DNA of 64,000 nt, from positions 12,913,426-12,977,425 of the forward strand of contig JAJEKV010000036.1 of the NCBI GenBank assembly GCA_021234155.1. Reading direction: 5' to 3'. Of the stretch, positions 33,054-44,986 are shown piece after piece. The number at the start of each line of letters is the position of its first letter. Within the stretch, counting starts at the first letter, position 1. Under the pieces are notes generated by a model. That model was not told where the DNA came from. It saw only the letters and a program-made list of their open reading frames with translations, and did not search any database. This DNA is from Isoetes taiwanensis. Lineage: Eukaryota; Streptophyta; Lycopodiopsida; Isoetales; Isoetaceae. The translations under genes and the position numbers were made by a program.

Positions 33054-33280
33054 TTGTTTGGGAAGCTACAGAATTTGCGCCCCAAATCGAATTATCGGGC
33101 CTTAAATAAGGCCGATTCCCTTGTTGCATGGCTTCTCATGCAGATCCGATCACCCACAGGTGGCTGTCATGCTCAGGCATGGCTGAATCTGAGCGTAGAT
33201 GGCCTTGCTGCCACTCAATCTTGCTTGATATCAGGACCAACACAAAAAGCTCGAAGCTTTTTGCCCCTTTTTTCTGATTG
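33054..33280 (-). pseudogene. Inverted gypsy gag fragment
   Basis: The reverse complement of 34885-35090, with the same hallmark bases (GGGGCAAAAAGCTTCGAGCTTT and GGGTGATCGGATCTGCATGA read on the minus strand). It shows that this gypsy copy was rearranged, giving a pair of inverted repeats about 1.6 kb apart. Confidence 0.75.
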
Positions 33281-33386
33281 GCCCAATCCCAACCAACCAT
33301 AAGGTGCCACGTGAGTACATTAACATTTATTTTAATGTTCCACCTTACCATAGCTAATGTTTATTCATAAAACATTATAACTCGCA

Positions 33387-34590
33387 TTAACGCAGTATTG
33401 CATCCGTATCATGAAGCATATTCACAACTGCTTCTGTCTTGAGATACTTGTGCATCCCAGCATAAGTTTTCGGGTTTTTACCCATCATAGCCCCAAAAGG
33501 CGCCATCTTGATACCCGTATGATGGCTATTGTTGTAGGCAAATTCCAAGTAGGGCAAATGATCCTCCCACTTAGACTGTTTTTTATGAACAAAACTTCTC
33601 AACATATCCTCTAGGATCATGTTGATTTTCTTAGTTTGTCCATCGGTCTGCGGATGATTCCCACTACTCATATGCAACCGCACTTTTAACCCCTTCATCA
33701 GGTCTCTCCAAAATTGACATGTGAACTTGGCATCCCTATCACTTATAATAGATAGCGGAAACCCAAATGTCGGAAACACGTACTGCATGTAAGCTGCAGC
33801 TACGTCGAATCTCGTAGGATCACCCCTTAGAGGTATAAACTTAACATACATAGTCAAGCAATCGACCACTACTAAGATCTGGGTATGCTGCTTAGCAGTC
33901 CGGGGTAATGAGACTAGAAAGTCCATATTCACACCTCTCATTAGGTACTGGAATGGGTTGCAACAGGCCCGGGGTCTTGCCATGGTCAGTTTTCACAGCC
34001 TGGCACACCAAACAATGTGAAACCATCCGTTTCACTTGGTCTTGTAAACTCGGCCAATAATGTTGCCTTTTAACCAGCTCATAGGTTTTCCATTCACCCC
34101 CATGCCCAGCTTGTGGGGTGTCATGTTGCTCACAAATAATTGCTTCTCGCAATTCTTTATACAAAGGAATATACACTCTTCCCTTATAGAAGTACAATCC
34201 TTCTTCTGAAAAATCTCCCAGAGAATCTTTAGATGGATTAGTACCTTCATGATTCTCTATATTTACCTGAGGGATCTCAGCTGCAACTCTAAGTTGCTTG
34301 CTATTAACCCCTCCAACAGCATCGTTTCCAGGTTCTCTGCTCGCCCCCCAGGGCTATAGCAGCACCCCTTGCTTCCAGCAAGTACTTTTCCATGGTGGAC
34401 ATCAGACGCTATTCTCGGGCATTTCCCTCGGAAGTCCCAAAATTTCCTCGAGCAGTACTTGCTCATTACGAGTTTTCTCAAACTCTTCATTGAGCTGATG
34501 GAATCTCTGTTCCAATGGTTCCTCAGTTGCATTGTTTTGCCCCTGAGGGTTTTTTACGGAAGGATGTTACTCCAGAGCAAGCTATGCATT
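33387..34590 (-). pseudogene. Older gypsy integrase remnant
   Basis: On the minus strand from about 34590: a Glu-rich segment (EEFEKTRNEQVLLEEILGL in a shifted frame), then LYFYKGRVYIPLYKELREA, HDTPQAGHGGEWKTYELVKR and HCLVCQAVKTDHGK. This is an intact HHCC zinc site. The core follows: MDFLVSLPRTAKQHTQILVV, IISDRDAKFTCQFWRDLM and HPQTDGQTKKINMILEDML, in which the usual glutamate position reads K. Frame changes occur near 33960 and 34250. The piece is oriented against the neighbouring gag and reverse-transcriptase pieces. Confidence 0.85.
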
Positions 34591-34599
34591 GGTAAAACC

Positions 34600-35040
34600 A
34601 AATGAAGCTTTATTTTGCGGCAACAAAGAAAAGCGAGCCTGCTCGTTTATTGTATGTCACATTGAAGCTTAAGGGTCAGGCAGCTGAATGGTGGGATACC
34701 CATACTTAAGATGGACGAAAGCTACGCACTTGGTTTGAATTTTGTAAACTATTCAAGCAAGAGTATGCTCCCCACTATGATCGGCGACATGCCTTGATAC
34801 AGTTGAAAGAAACTGTGCAGACTGGGACTCTGCAAGATTATGTGGCAGAACTACGAGCATTGTTCTCGCGTTTGCCAAAATTGACAATAAAAAAAGGGGC
34901 AAAAAGCTTCGAGCTTTTTGTGTTGGGCCTGATATCAAGCAAGATTCAGTGGCAGCAAGACCATCTACACTCAGATTCAGCCATGCCTGAGCATGACAAC
35001 CACCTGTGGGTGATCGGATCTGCATGAGAAGCCATGCAGC
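34600..35040 (+). pseudogene. Older gypsy Gag domain remnant
   Basis: LYVTLKLKGQAAEWWDTHT, WFEFCKLFKQEYAPHYDRRH, TGTLQDYVAELRALFSRLP and ELFVLGLISSKIQWQQDHL are typical of plant gypsy Gag. An in-frame TAA after THT and an upstream frameshift break it. Confidence 0.75.
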
Positions 35041-35128
35041 AAGGGAATTGGCCCTATTTAAGGCCTGGTAATTCAATTTGGAAGGAGCCACGAAATGGTA
35101 AAGGCTTCAAAATTGCTCCAAAGATGCC

Positions 35129-35751
35129 ACGCAGCAATTTTGCAGCTTTTCAAACAATGGGGAAGGGTTTATGTTACCTACCAGAGGTTCTCTTCCCTGA
35201 GAATCATTCTCCTTGGTAACCACTTCCTGAGTTTCATTTCTGGTGCCATCTTCCTTGGCTGCCTCAACCTCTGCCTTGAATTCAAATTCAGGCAGATCAT
35301 CATCCAGATGGATGTCCTGCAAAGATGGAAGTATTCCGTCATCAGCAGGGTGGACTTCTGGCATACCATCCACTGGCTGCCCCGCACCTGCTGGAACATT
35401 CTCAGAAACATTCTCAGGTCCTTGATCTTTGGTATCAGAGCATAATGGCAGATCAGGGACCTGAGAATGTTTCTGAGAATGTTCCAGCAGGTGCGGGGCA
35501 GCCAGTGGATGGTATGCCAGAAGTCCACTCTGCTGATGACGAAATACTGCCAGCTTTGCAGGACATCCATCTGGATGATGATCTGCCTGAATTTAAATTC
35601 GAGGCAGAGGTTGAGGCAGCCAAGGAAGATGGCACCAAAAATGAAACTCGGGAAGTGGTTACCAAGGAGAATGATCCTCAGGGAGGAGAACCTCAACCAG
35701 GTAACATAAACCCTTTCCCAATGTTTGGGAAGCTGCAGAATTGCTGCATGA
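35129..35751. repeat. Long inverted repeat of a gypsy gag start
   Basis: The left arm 35129-35432 is the reverse complement of the right arm 35457-35751 with only scattered mismatches. The arms are about 300 bp and the spacer about 25 bp. The arms encode the N-terminal part of a gypsy Gag in opposite directions. Transcription across it would give a long double-stranded RNA hairpin. Confidence 0.85.
35430..35441 (+). promoter_or_regulatory. Primer-binding site at the centre of the inverted repeat
   Basis: TGGTATCAGAGC, four bases before the gag ATG at 35445. Confidence 0.75.
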
Positions 35752-35804
35752 CACGTGTCATGTTCCAAGTTGCCATTAACGACAAGAGCATATTAGATAG
35801 TTGA
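35445..35804 (+). pseudogene. Gypsy Gag N-terminus
   Basis: Starts MADQGPENVSENVPAGAGQP directly after the primer-binding site. It runs through an acidic region (IHLDDDLPEFKFEAEVEAAK) and ends at a TAG at about 35804, so it is a fragment without the Gag core. The left arm of the inverted repeat encodes the same protein start on the minus strand. Confidence 0.65.
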
Positions 35805-36827
35805 CTCATATTTATCCTGATAGACAGAATAATATTCTAGATTCTGACAGATGATATGGATTTCGACATGCAAGTTGTGTCCCAAGGATTCCATCTTTCT
35901 CGCTAATAAAGGTTGCGTCCAGCGACGGGGATTAAATCGGATGGCTGGTGGATTCCATCTATCTGGATAATATAGGTTGATCTCGGTGGCGTGGACTTTA
36001 GTCAAGCTTCTGGCGGTAAATACGGATTTCAGCTGCCAACCTTTTAGAGAGTGATTCCAACGACGAGTACTTTGGAGTCAATATTCTGGAGCTTTGGATC
36101 CTTGGTGTAGATTCCGTACAGAGATTAATTTTTAGAGCTTCATTCACTATTAAGATTAAGAAGCATTAGGCCGAGCACTGTGCAAATAGAGCTCTCTCTC
36201 GGAAACGAGCAGCTGCCCTGAGCAAGTGGTGGATAGAGGCGCCATATATAGACCTTCATCTGAAGATGCTTCCCCCCTAGCGGCTCATTTCGTCTTAATG
36301 TTGAGGGTGGAGAAAAAACCATACTCAAGCGAGGCCTGAGTTCGAGCAGGCAATGGACAAGCTGCAAGAAGATGGGCTGTCGAGGCTAGGATCGAGCTAT
36401 TGGAAAGCCAGGACATTTCTACATTACAACATAAAGGGCCTGAAACATTGCATGGTTAGCTCCATGTGTTTGGTCCAAATGCTGGAGAATAGGGTCCTCT
36501 GGGATGAGAAAGAGGCGATTAAGCTTTATTCGAAAAAATGCATCAATGCAACCAGGGTGTGCAAGATGTGCTGGTAAGTGAACTTTTGGGTGAAACAGAC
36601 CTAAAGCCCAAAGCCCTGGATTCTATTCTACGCGAGGTGGGTTCTGCTGGAGTCAAGGACTTCACCATCCACCATCTTTGAGCCTGTGTGTGGATGACAC
36701 TGGACTACAAAGGTCTACTGATAGATGTTTTTGCTACATAGGATGTGACAATGGTGGTTGTTGGCTATTGTCAGCTATATAAGCGTTTTGTTTTGTTTTA
36801 ACCCATTTCAATTTGTTCAGGGATAGG
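35805..36827. other. Spacer, no recognised gene
   Basis: Only short frames are present. A 74-codon frame at 36353 has no family signature. No repeat ends are recognised apart from the target copy at its right edge. Confidence 0.35.
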
Positions 36828-37504
36828 TTCTGTACATAGAAAATTCAAATTCCTGACGTATAAAGTAAAAAAATACGTATTTTTTAATAAAATACGTATT
36901 TAACGTATTAAAAGGTCGCCGGCCGGAAAAAAAAAAAATTCGCGTACGCAAAACCTTCAGATTCGCGTACGCGAAAGTTTTTCCGCGTACGCGAACCAGT
37001 AAAAACTGCGTACGCGAAAAATAAAAATAAAAAAACTTTTTTTTTTTCCGGGACGTTCGCGTACGCGAAACCTTCACAGTTTTCAAATTTCAAATTCGTA
37101 ATTTTTTTTTTTTTGCTCATGCTATATACTGTTTCGCATATGCTGTTTATACGATTTCGCGTACGCGAAATTCAAATTTTAAATTCGTACGCGGATTTTT
37201 TTTTTATTTTTTTTTATTTTTTTTTACGAATTTGAAATTTGAAAACCGCATACGCGAAACCTTCTGTTTCGCGTACGTGTTTTTTTTTCCTTCTTCTTCT
37301 TCCGCACACGCGGTTTTCACTGTTTCGCGTACGCGAAAAAACTTTCGCGTACGCGAATTAGAAGGTTTCGCGTACGCGAAAATCTTCCGACGCTGGAATT
37401 TTTTTTTGCCATATTTTTTACGTTTTGATACGGCAAATATGTGTCGTATCATACAATTCATACGTATTCTGTATAAAACGTACAGCGGATTGAACCTATC
37501 CCTG
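36828..37504. mobile_element. Non-autonomous hAT-like element with palindrome array
   Basis: The ends are CAGGGATAGGTTC and its exact inverse, GAACCTATCCCTG. The flanking octamers AATTTGTT and ATGTTGTT match at 6 of 8 positions, fitting an aged 8-bp hAT target duplication. The 677-bp interior encodes nothing. It holds seven copies of CGCGTACGCG, most within the 16-bp palindrome TTTCGCGTACGCGAAA, and several near copies. There are also poly-A/T runs and inner inverted segments. Confidence 0.75.
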
Positions 37505-37619
37505 ATGTTGTTCAATATATTGGGCAATGTATATCCTATGCAATGTGGGTTAATTTTTAATGCACTTTGGAAGCAACAGCTTGAAACATGGAGTATTACT
37601 ATTGCTGATCGTCTATCTC

Positions 37620-39720
37620 AAACTGCTTCCTGCTAGCTTTTGTTCTTTTTCCATTTTTTTGCCAATCTCTATTAGGGGCTTCAATTTGGCAAAGCTACTA
37701 TCATAGATCTCCTTGATTACTAGCTTTGGAAGAGGAAAAAACAACTTTCCTTTGGGATATTTCCTTCTCATCCAATCTTTCAAGCCCATTGGCAAGCTTT
37801 TCCATCAGAAAGTTAGTGCCCAGTAAGATGTCTAGATTTTCTGTGGCCCTATTGACAACCCTGGCATTTACCGAATGCAAGGATGTTGTGGTATTCTCCA
37901 AGTTCAAGTGCATATTGGACTTACCCACACTTACGTGGTCCCCTTCCAAGGACAATACAATCTCTTCCACAATATCATCTGCTGGTTCGTCCCCTCCCAT
38001 GAACAGAATTGCCCCTACAATTTCATTACCTTCAATCATCTACAGCTTGAGGTTATCTAGGCCGCAATCGATCGTCCCACATTGGGTATCCAACACTTGT
38101 AAAATGACTTGCTCTTTGTGGGTATCCATCAGCTGTACTGTTTTAACCTGGTGTTTGCATAGATTTCCTTTCGCACCACTCTGCAATTATAGCAAGCCCA
38201 GTGCTTACATGCTCCATTCACATAGTATGGATCGTAACTTATAGTCTTGAGGCTTTATACCTCCGTTCCTCAAAGTCAGTGAAAGTGAGGGCCCCATTAA
38301 AGATGCTTTTGCCCTATGTATGGCACACTGTATAATCTCCTCTTGGGATGTCCACAATCTGGCCTGTTTCATGACCTGAAAGACGATGTCGTTCATAAGA
38401 AGCATGTTCTGCTCACATCTCTAAGCGGAGAGAATTAAGCTTGTATAGGCCAAATGTATCTCCACATCGTTCATTAGAATGTAAAGAAGCCAGCCACTCC
38501 TCCTACATCTAAGTTGAGACTTGGACGCCCTTTTGAGGGTATAATGATACGTTTCTAGAGCTGCATTTGTCTCTTGTTTTGAATGATGATACTTTCTAAA
38601 CGCTAAGACCTATCGACAAATATGTTTGGTCCATTCCTTGTTCATATATGCCTTCAGCTTGGGATACCTCATTGCATACTTAGTTTTGAATGAATACTTC
38701 TTCATAGCTTCGATTCCACAAGCTCCCCTATACACGTCACTATACTTCTTGTCCCCAAGCTTTCAAGCTTCTATAGTGGCCGTATCTCCAAGATCTTCAC
38801 CAACATATAAATCTTTAGAAGGAATCCTATCCCATGCATAATTGCACCTAGTTTAGTGAATATTTTGTTCCTAGCCTCCTTGTTCCTCATGTTTCTCGAC
38901 AGCCACTTAAATCAAGCCCTTCTAATGTGCCAAATGCAAATTTGAACTGGCAATGTGGGAAAAACCAACATCACATAACGATTGTGAACTTGACCTCGTT
39001 ATTCATAAAACGGTTCCTTATACCATCTTGCAGGCTTTAATTTCAGCATGAGCATTGTCCGAGATGAAGCACAAGGGTCGCAATACTGGGTCATAGGCAC
39101 GGAATGCTTCCCTTAATGCTTCCAACCACCGAGATATGGCACTCTTCATTTGGCTATTTGTGACAATCCAGGCAACTGGCATCCCATTGCAATGGTCATC
39201 AAATGAATACAAAGTGAAAAGATAATACCTTGCAACATTAACAAGTGTGATCTTGACACCGCAACTTAAATTGAGTTGCTGGCATCACTGATATTGTTAT
39301 AACCATACCTCTTGTCATTTGTCTTGAAAGTGGAATCCATATATATGGCCCTATCTTTGTCAAACCAGATCAAGGTCTCTCTCTGGATGGGAGTCATCAC
39401 ATCTAACTAAAATAGGGTTCTTTGCTGGTGGATGAACACACTGTCTATGTTCAATTGATCCCACATGCGAATGCTGGTGGCTAGATCCTCATGCAATTTC
39501 CAAGTGTCGCGTACGACAAACTTCTCAACGTTGTAGATATTGGGCATGGACAACATATCATCTCTATTCAAGCTTTCTTTTCCTTTCACTGAGCATTTCA
39601 GATTCCAACTCTCCTAATGGATGTCCAACACACTAAGAGAAGTGTGTAGAGCACGAGCTTCTGACAAATACAATTTTTCTTCTCCTTGGAGACATGGGGC
39701 AAACCTGAACTTCAAGCCCT
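37620..39720 (-). pseudogene. MULE-type transposase remnant with SWIM zinc finger
   Basis: Read on the minus strand. Near 39340 comes DRAIYMDSTFKTNDKRYGY, followed at 39212 by SFDDHCNGMPVAWIVTNSQM and FISDNAHAEIKA (39070). This is the catalytic region of Mutator-like transposases in which two acidic residues are visible. Further down are a helical region (EEWTKHICR, KYHHSKQETNAALETYHYTL in shifted frames) and a SWIM-type end, KGNLCKHQVK, near 38150. Many frameshifts and stops. The true ends of the element are not identified. Confidence 0.7.
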
Positions 39721-39758
39721 TTCGAATCGAGTGCTCTCTTGCGAGCTACATCACCGCG

Positions 39759-40256
39759 CAGGTTGAGACGATCGAACCAATAATAGGTGACCTTAGAACA
39801 ATCGCGTATCAAATACATTTATCGCATTGTGAAATAGCATCAACCCCCAGTGGATACCCTTTTCCCTTTCAACACTTTTTTGACATGTACCTAGAGCTGA
39901 ATGATTGCTTTCGATCACATGAGTATTTGTTATAGTCTTGAGGCCCTAAATATACTATTACATGCAGCAATGCCAAAATGAAGGGGCGATCAATCCTAAA
40001 TGATAATTATATTACGTATGCGTGTTATCGTACCTTTTCATAGATAGATAGGACCGGATTAGATGTGGTGATATACAGTGCTTCTCAGGTAAAAATTGCA
40101 AGGGGCTTCTCTGAAATTTCGGTCACACGCAACAAAGTTAGAAATCTTCCCAGTAGAAATCATGACGATCATTGGGGCCCCAGATGGTAGGTAGTGCTCT
40201 TTTGCATTCTATAACAATTTGCTGTAATTAAACAAGCCATCTATAGGCTGTTGTAG
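39759..40256 (+). repeat. ~490-bp direct repeat, copy A
   Basis: From GATCGAACCAATAATAGGTGA to CATCTATAGGCTGTTG. It is repeated at 41156-41635 in the same orientation with many substitutions and small indels. Copy A overlaps the upstream part of the MULE remnant. The repeat may therefore be MULE-derived, or an old segmental duplication. Confidence 0.75.
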
Positions 40257-41155
40257 CACTATACTTTCTAGAAGTTGAAAGAGGATGCACTTTTGCAAGA
40301 TTTGGCAATCTAACGACAGATCAAGCACAAAGATGCACTTATCTGCTCCCTTTGTTCTTCAAAATCCATTTCTTCTTGAGGGCATCTCCAAACCTATTTT
40401 TGCTCATGCGGGTTCTTCATCCAGTTCTACTATCATTTCTTTTGATCAATCAAAGTGCACGATTTATACTTAGTCTAATGAAGGGAGAGAATTGCCCCTC
40501 GATGTGTCGAGGGACTAGAATTGAATCTGATAGCCTTGGGGATCTCTTCCTGGAGATCCCAAAGGGCGGCGCACCAAATCGGAGGGCAGAGATGTGACAC
40601 CTTAGGTCAGCAGCTGCAATTGCCTTGAGTTACCACATGCTAGGATCTCAAACTCGTGATCCCCTTGCATGTCAGCCAATCCTTTGCTCGGGAATCATGT
40701 GCCGTGGAATTCTAGATTGCTGACGGATGGACAGGATGCGCCACCATTAATTAGCAGTCGTCATTGGCTTTTATGTCTTCGGGACCAGAATCCTCGACTT
40801 TGGGATTCCATTATGGGGAAGGATCCCACGCTTGAGACTAGTATCATGCAACAGTAGCCTCTAGGATCATGTCTAAGGGGATTCTGGACCTTGAATAGAT
40901 GTGCAGGATGCACTACGGATCCTGCTGCTACAATTGATTGTCACTTCTGCCTGCCGGGATTCACCAGATGGGAATTCCATGGGTGGGGTTTTAGGGAGGA
41001 TGGGTCATGTATTTCAGGATAGAGTTTAGAGATTTCGGATGTCAGAAGCAGCAAAGACGTTAAAGATATGCCAAGAGGTTCGAGGACTAAGATTTGTTTA
41101 TTTCAATCTGATTGGTGTGGTACAGCCTGCATTGGAGATTCACCACTGCGCATGT
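40257..41155. other. Spacer between the two direct repeats
   Basis: No supported gene. Frames of 60-80 codons lack any family signature. Confidence 0.35.
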
Positions 41156-41635
41156 TGACATGATCGAACCAATAATAGGTGATCTTATAACAATCAGGTA
41201 TCAAATACATTTATCGCAATGTGAAATGGCATCAGCACCCTCTGTGGATACCCTTTTCTCTTTCAACCCTTTTTGGACATGTACCTAGAGCTGAATGACT
41301 ACTTTCATTGAATAATCTTGAGGCTTGAAGTGCAGTAGTACCCGCGGCAATGCCAAAATGAAGGTCAATCCTAATTGATAATATATTGTATGTCACCTAT
41401 CGTACTTTCTCATTGATAGATAGGAGTCCTTCATCGAACGGGTTAGATGTCGCTGAGGTATAGTGCTTCTCATGTAAAAATTGCAACAGACTTCTCAAAA
41501 ATTTTGCTCACCGGCAATAAAGTCAGAAACCCGCCCAGTAGAACCTATGACGATCTTTGGGATCCTAGTGGCCAGAAATGCTCCTTCATTTCATAACAGT
41601 TTGTGGTAATCAAACAAACCATCTACAGGCTGTTG
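41156..41635 (+). repeat. ~490-bp direct repeat, copy B
   Basis: Matches copy A from GATCGAACCAATAATAGGTGA through GACATGTACCTAGAGCTGAATG and AATGCCAAAATGAAGG to CATCTACAGGCTGTTG. Confidence 0.75.
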
Positions 41636-41756
41636 AAAGTTCTTTAATGTTGTGTAAAAAAAGCAATTCAAATTGCAAAGTCGAAAGAAAGGAGTAAACT
41701 AAATAAAATATGATATGCATCAAGTGAGAGAAAATGTTAGTGTGTTATATTATATG

Positions 41757-41858
41757 TAGAATAGATTAGAATAGAATAGAATAGAATAGAATAGAATAGA
41801 ATAGAATAGAATAGAATAGAATAGAATAGAATAGAATAGAATAGAATAGAATAGAATA
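41757..41858 (+). repeat. (TAGAA)n pentanucleotide microsatellite
   Basis: About 20 consecutive GAATA units. A short inverse run, (TATTC)n, occurs at 46540. Confidence 0.95.
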
Positions 41859-43147
41859 GTTTTTTTTAAATGATTGAGCAGCACACAAATGTACCTTTAG
41901 AGGAGGAACCCGAATGGAATGTGATAAATCTAAAAAATAGCCATTGGTTATGGGGTGGAGGATGGTAAAGAAATATAATAAACTATCCATCTGCACATCC
42001 TGGATCACCGTCCCCACATGATCTGAAAAATTATCATGAGCACCATCCAACAATCAATAACCTCAGCTGCAATTTCTAATCCACCATATCAACACCAACG
42101 ATCCACCTATGTTCTGATACCAACTATAACATTCCTAACCCTTAACCAACTGGGCAAAATCGTCTAGACGTTTATGAGTAGTCGCTTCTACCCATTTATG
42201 CCAGTGTCTCGGGAACGCGACACCAAGATCCACTCGAGCGGTCTCCCATGGGTCCATTACATTATCCTCCTCGTCTCACATTAGGTAATCTCTTGCTACT
42301 AAAGCATTACATTTCTTGAAACGTAACAAAATTGTTGTTGCAAATCGTAATCTCATTTCCAAATGAAGAATGCTTTTGGAAACTAAAATTTGTGCATCTC
42401 TTGCAAGAAACAGTTGAATGATATATGAAAACTTCATTAGGGCTTTCGTTAAATGATACGATTTTGAGTCCAAGGTATGGAACAAGAAATGATCTGCAAA
42501 GAAGGTCCATGCAGATGCCTTTAGACAGTCAGGTAATAGATGTATTACCAATCCAAATTTCGATACTTCTACTTAGAACGTCTTTCTTTGTGTTTTGTTC
42601 TTTTGCTTGGCTCGGAATTATATGATCTAAATCTAAAGTAAAGTGACTTTGAATTTTTGATAACTCATAATTTGTTTGTGAGTGCAGTAAACTGCAAACA
42701 CAGATTCTTTGGGCAGATTGATACAGATATCTAAATTGGAAAACAAGTCAGGTGATTTCATTAGAATTTTCATGTTGAGCAGAACTTTCTTTGGTGTTGA
42801 CTCAATAGACATAGATCAGGTTGTTCATACAGTGCTTTAGTTTGATAGGTGAAACCAGCATGTCAAGCTGTTCTTGCCATGATGTTTAGCAATTCTGCAA
42901 AATCTCTTTATTCTTTGGCTTTTTTTCTGCAAAATTTTGAGCTAAAATTTAAAACTATTAATTGATTACAGCATGGCTCAACTAATTTAACTTATATAAA
43001 TAAAGATGTGAATTTTAACTATCTAAAATGTCTAGGAAGAGCATTTTGTCATTCTTTCAAATGTGCAATAAGGATTCAGCAGCTTGTCGCAACAGTCTCT
43101 AGGAAACTCTTACCGCAACAAACATCCAAGAAACTCCCAGTATATAT
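41859..43147. other. Spacer with an isolated primer-binding-site motif
   Basis: On the minus strand, TGGTATCAGAAC at 42111-42122 follows TAGT, as at the end of an LTR. This suggests the trace of a minus-strand LTR element extending left. No coding remains are visible next to it. Confidence 0.35.
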
Positions 43148-44986
43148 GTGGAGCTCTCGCCAAACGTTGTGATTGTAGGTGAATATGAGGATGAAGAAAC
43201 CAGAATTGGAGGTTCAAATAAAGAGGCAGCAAACTCTAGTTCTAGAGTTGATCGTGGTGCAAATGATCTGCGGGAGAATGTTACAAAAAATGGCAAGGGG
43301 AAGAAGTGGAAAAGGAAATCCAGTCAATGGACTCAAGGTAGAGATTTCCAAGAAGATTGGGGAAGGAGATTCCCATGCATAGTGCCCATAATTGAGGAAG
43401 ATGAGTTTGGATTTCCTAGAGCAAGTAGAGCACATTGTGATGCATGTTCATGGAAACAAGGAAATAATGTTGACAAGCAATTGAAGTTAGACACCATACA
43501 GAAGCACGCTGGTAAAACATATGTTAAGATGATGGAGGGTGGAAAGGAAGTACGCACTGTGACATCGAAAACAAAGAATGATTGTAGGCATTTGCAATAT
43601 GTTAAGGAATATAAGGAGTACTTAGCAAAGAAGGAATTACCTATTGTCAAACCAATCAAAGACTTGTTTGAAAAAGTTGCTGATAAAAATCTGGAAGCAA
43701 AATTGGTGCAATTACAAGCAGTGTTTCATGTATTAAGGAAAGGAAGACCTATGACTGGTTATCCCAAGGAAAAGGAAATTCTGGAAATGCAATGCAATCA
43801 GAACTTCTCCAATTGTCATTGGTCTAAGAAAAGTAGTTGGGAGTTTGCAAAATGTATTGACGAAGTACTCCAGCATGATTTGCAAGAAGACTTGCATGCT
43901 TGTGAATATTTTGCCATCTCATTGGATGAGGCAACAACAAAGGATAATTCGTCGTGTTTATGCATGACAGTATATTATGTGACCCACTTTGTGAGACATG
44001 CATCTTACGTGAGGATCACACGCTAACAAATACATGTAACCGCAGAGAACATATTTGCCACTGTTGAAGAGAGCTTGAAGAAAACTTTAGGGCTTTCGGC
44101 AATTGATATTGCAAGAAATCGGGCTTGCATTGGCTTGGACAGTTGCTCTGTAATGCACATATGTCGTAATGGGCTGAGCATGAGGATTCAAACTGCACTG
44201 TCCCCTTATGCTTTGGGTGTGCATTGCATGGCTCATAGAATGAATCTTGCTTATACAAGATTGTTGATAATTGTGACAATGTTAGGAAGATTGAAGCCTT
44301 GATAAAGGACACTTATAATTTCTTTTGCTGAAGCTAAAAAAGCTATGTCTCATGCTACACATATCTTACTGTATCATGCTTATAATTTCTTGCTTTGGTA
44401 TCTCACCGTTTTCAGATTTTGCAAGTTCAAAAAGATGGCAATGGATTTGACTAAGGGTAATAAGTTGTTAAAGACTGTTAGCACGAGATGGATATTACTC
44501 TATAAACCAATACAAAGTTTATTTTTGGAATATCCTTCATTAGTAGGATTAATGGATAACCTATCATCAAAAAGCGGCCAAGATTCAGAAAATCCCATAG
44601 TACTACTTGCTCAGCTCACAGATTGCTGTAATACTTTCCTATCAAATTATATAATTTCAAATGTGGCATTTCACCTTGCTGTAACATTTCCTTCCACCTC
44701 AGCTCAAGTATGTCCTTATACTTTTAGGTTCCAGTATATGTCTGCCACAACTGCTTCCTACCACCAAGAATATGGCTATTCCAATCAGCATTTGCAATGT
44801 GGATATATCCTGTTATACATCCAACATAGCTCAAGTTATCTCTCAATATATCTTGGCCAAATGTTTAGGATCATTCTCTATTTACTCAATCCTTTGATCC
44901 AATCTGTGTGTTCTAGAAAACACTTACTTTTGCCCTCGACAAATACAAGAATCTTTCAAATCCTCCAAATCCTACTTCAGCTATAA
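43148..44986 (+). pseudogene. hAT-family transposase remnant
   Basis: One reading frame (frame 2) carries, with stops at 44024 and 44300, a basic N-terminus and a BED-like zinc site (AHCDACSWKQGNN with a later His). The catalytic segment follows (FAISLDEATTKDNSSCLCMT, where the Asp and Glu are visible), then CIGLDSCSVMHIC and YALGVHCMAHRMNLAYT. After a probable intron comes LLKTVSTRWILLYKPIQSL. This order is that of zinc-finger hAT transposases, which cut and paste DNA with 8-bp target copies. The C-terminal dimerisation region is not recognisable. Element ends are not located. Confidence 0.75.

Noticed and set aside
36817-37527. Several short proteins rich in RVRE or FAYA
   Set aside because: They are translations of the CGCGTACGCG palindrome array inside a non-coding MITE.
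41766-42053. A 95-codon protein ending in a regular repeat
   Set aside because: Its end is the TAGAA microsatellite and the rest has no signature.
43148-44026. Host zinc-finger gene
   Set aside because: The order of the BED-like site, catalytic segment and CMAHRMNLAYT block is that of hAT transposases, and the frame is decayed.
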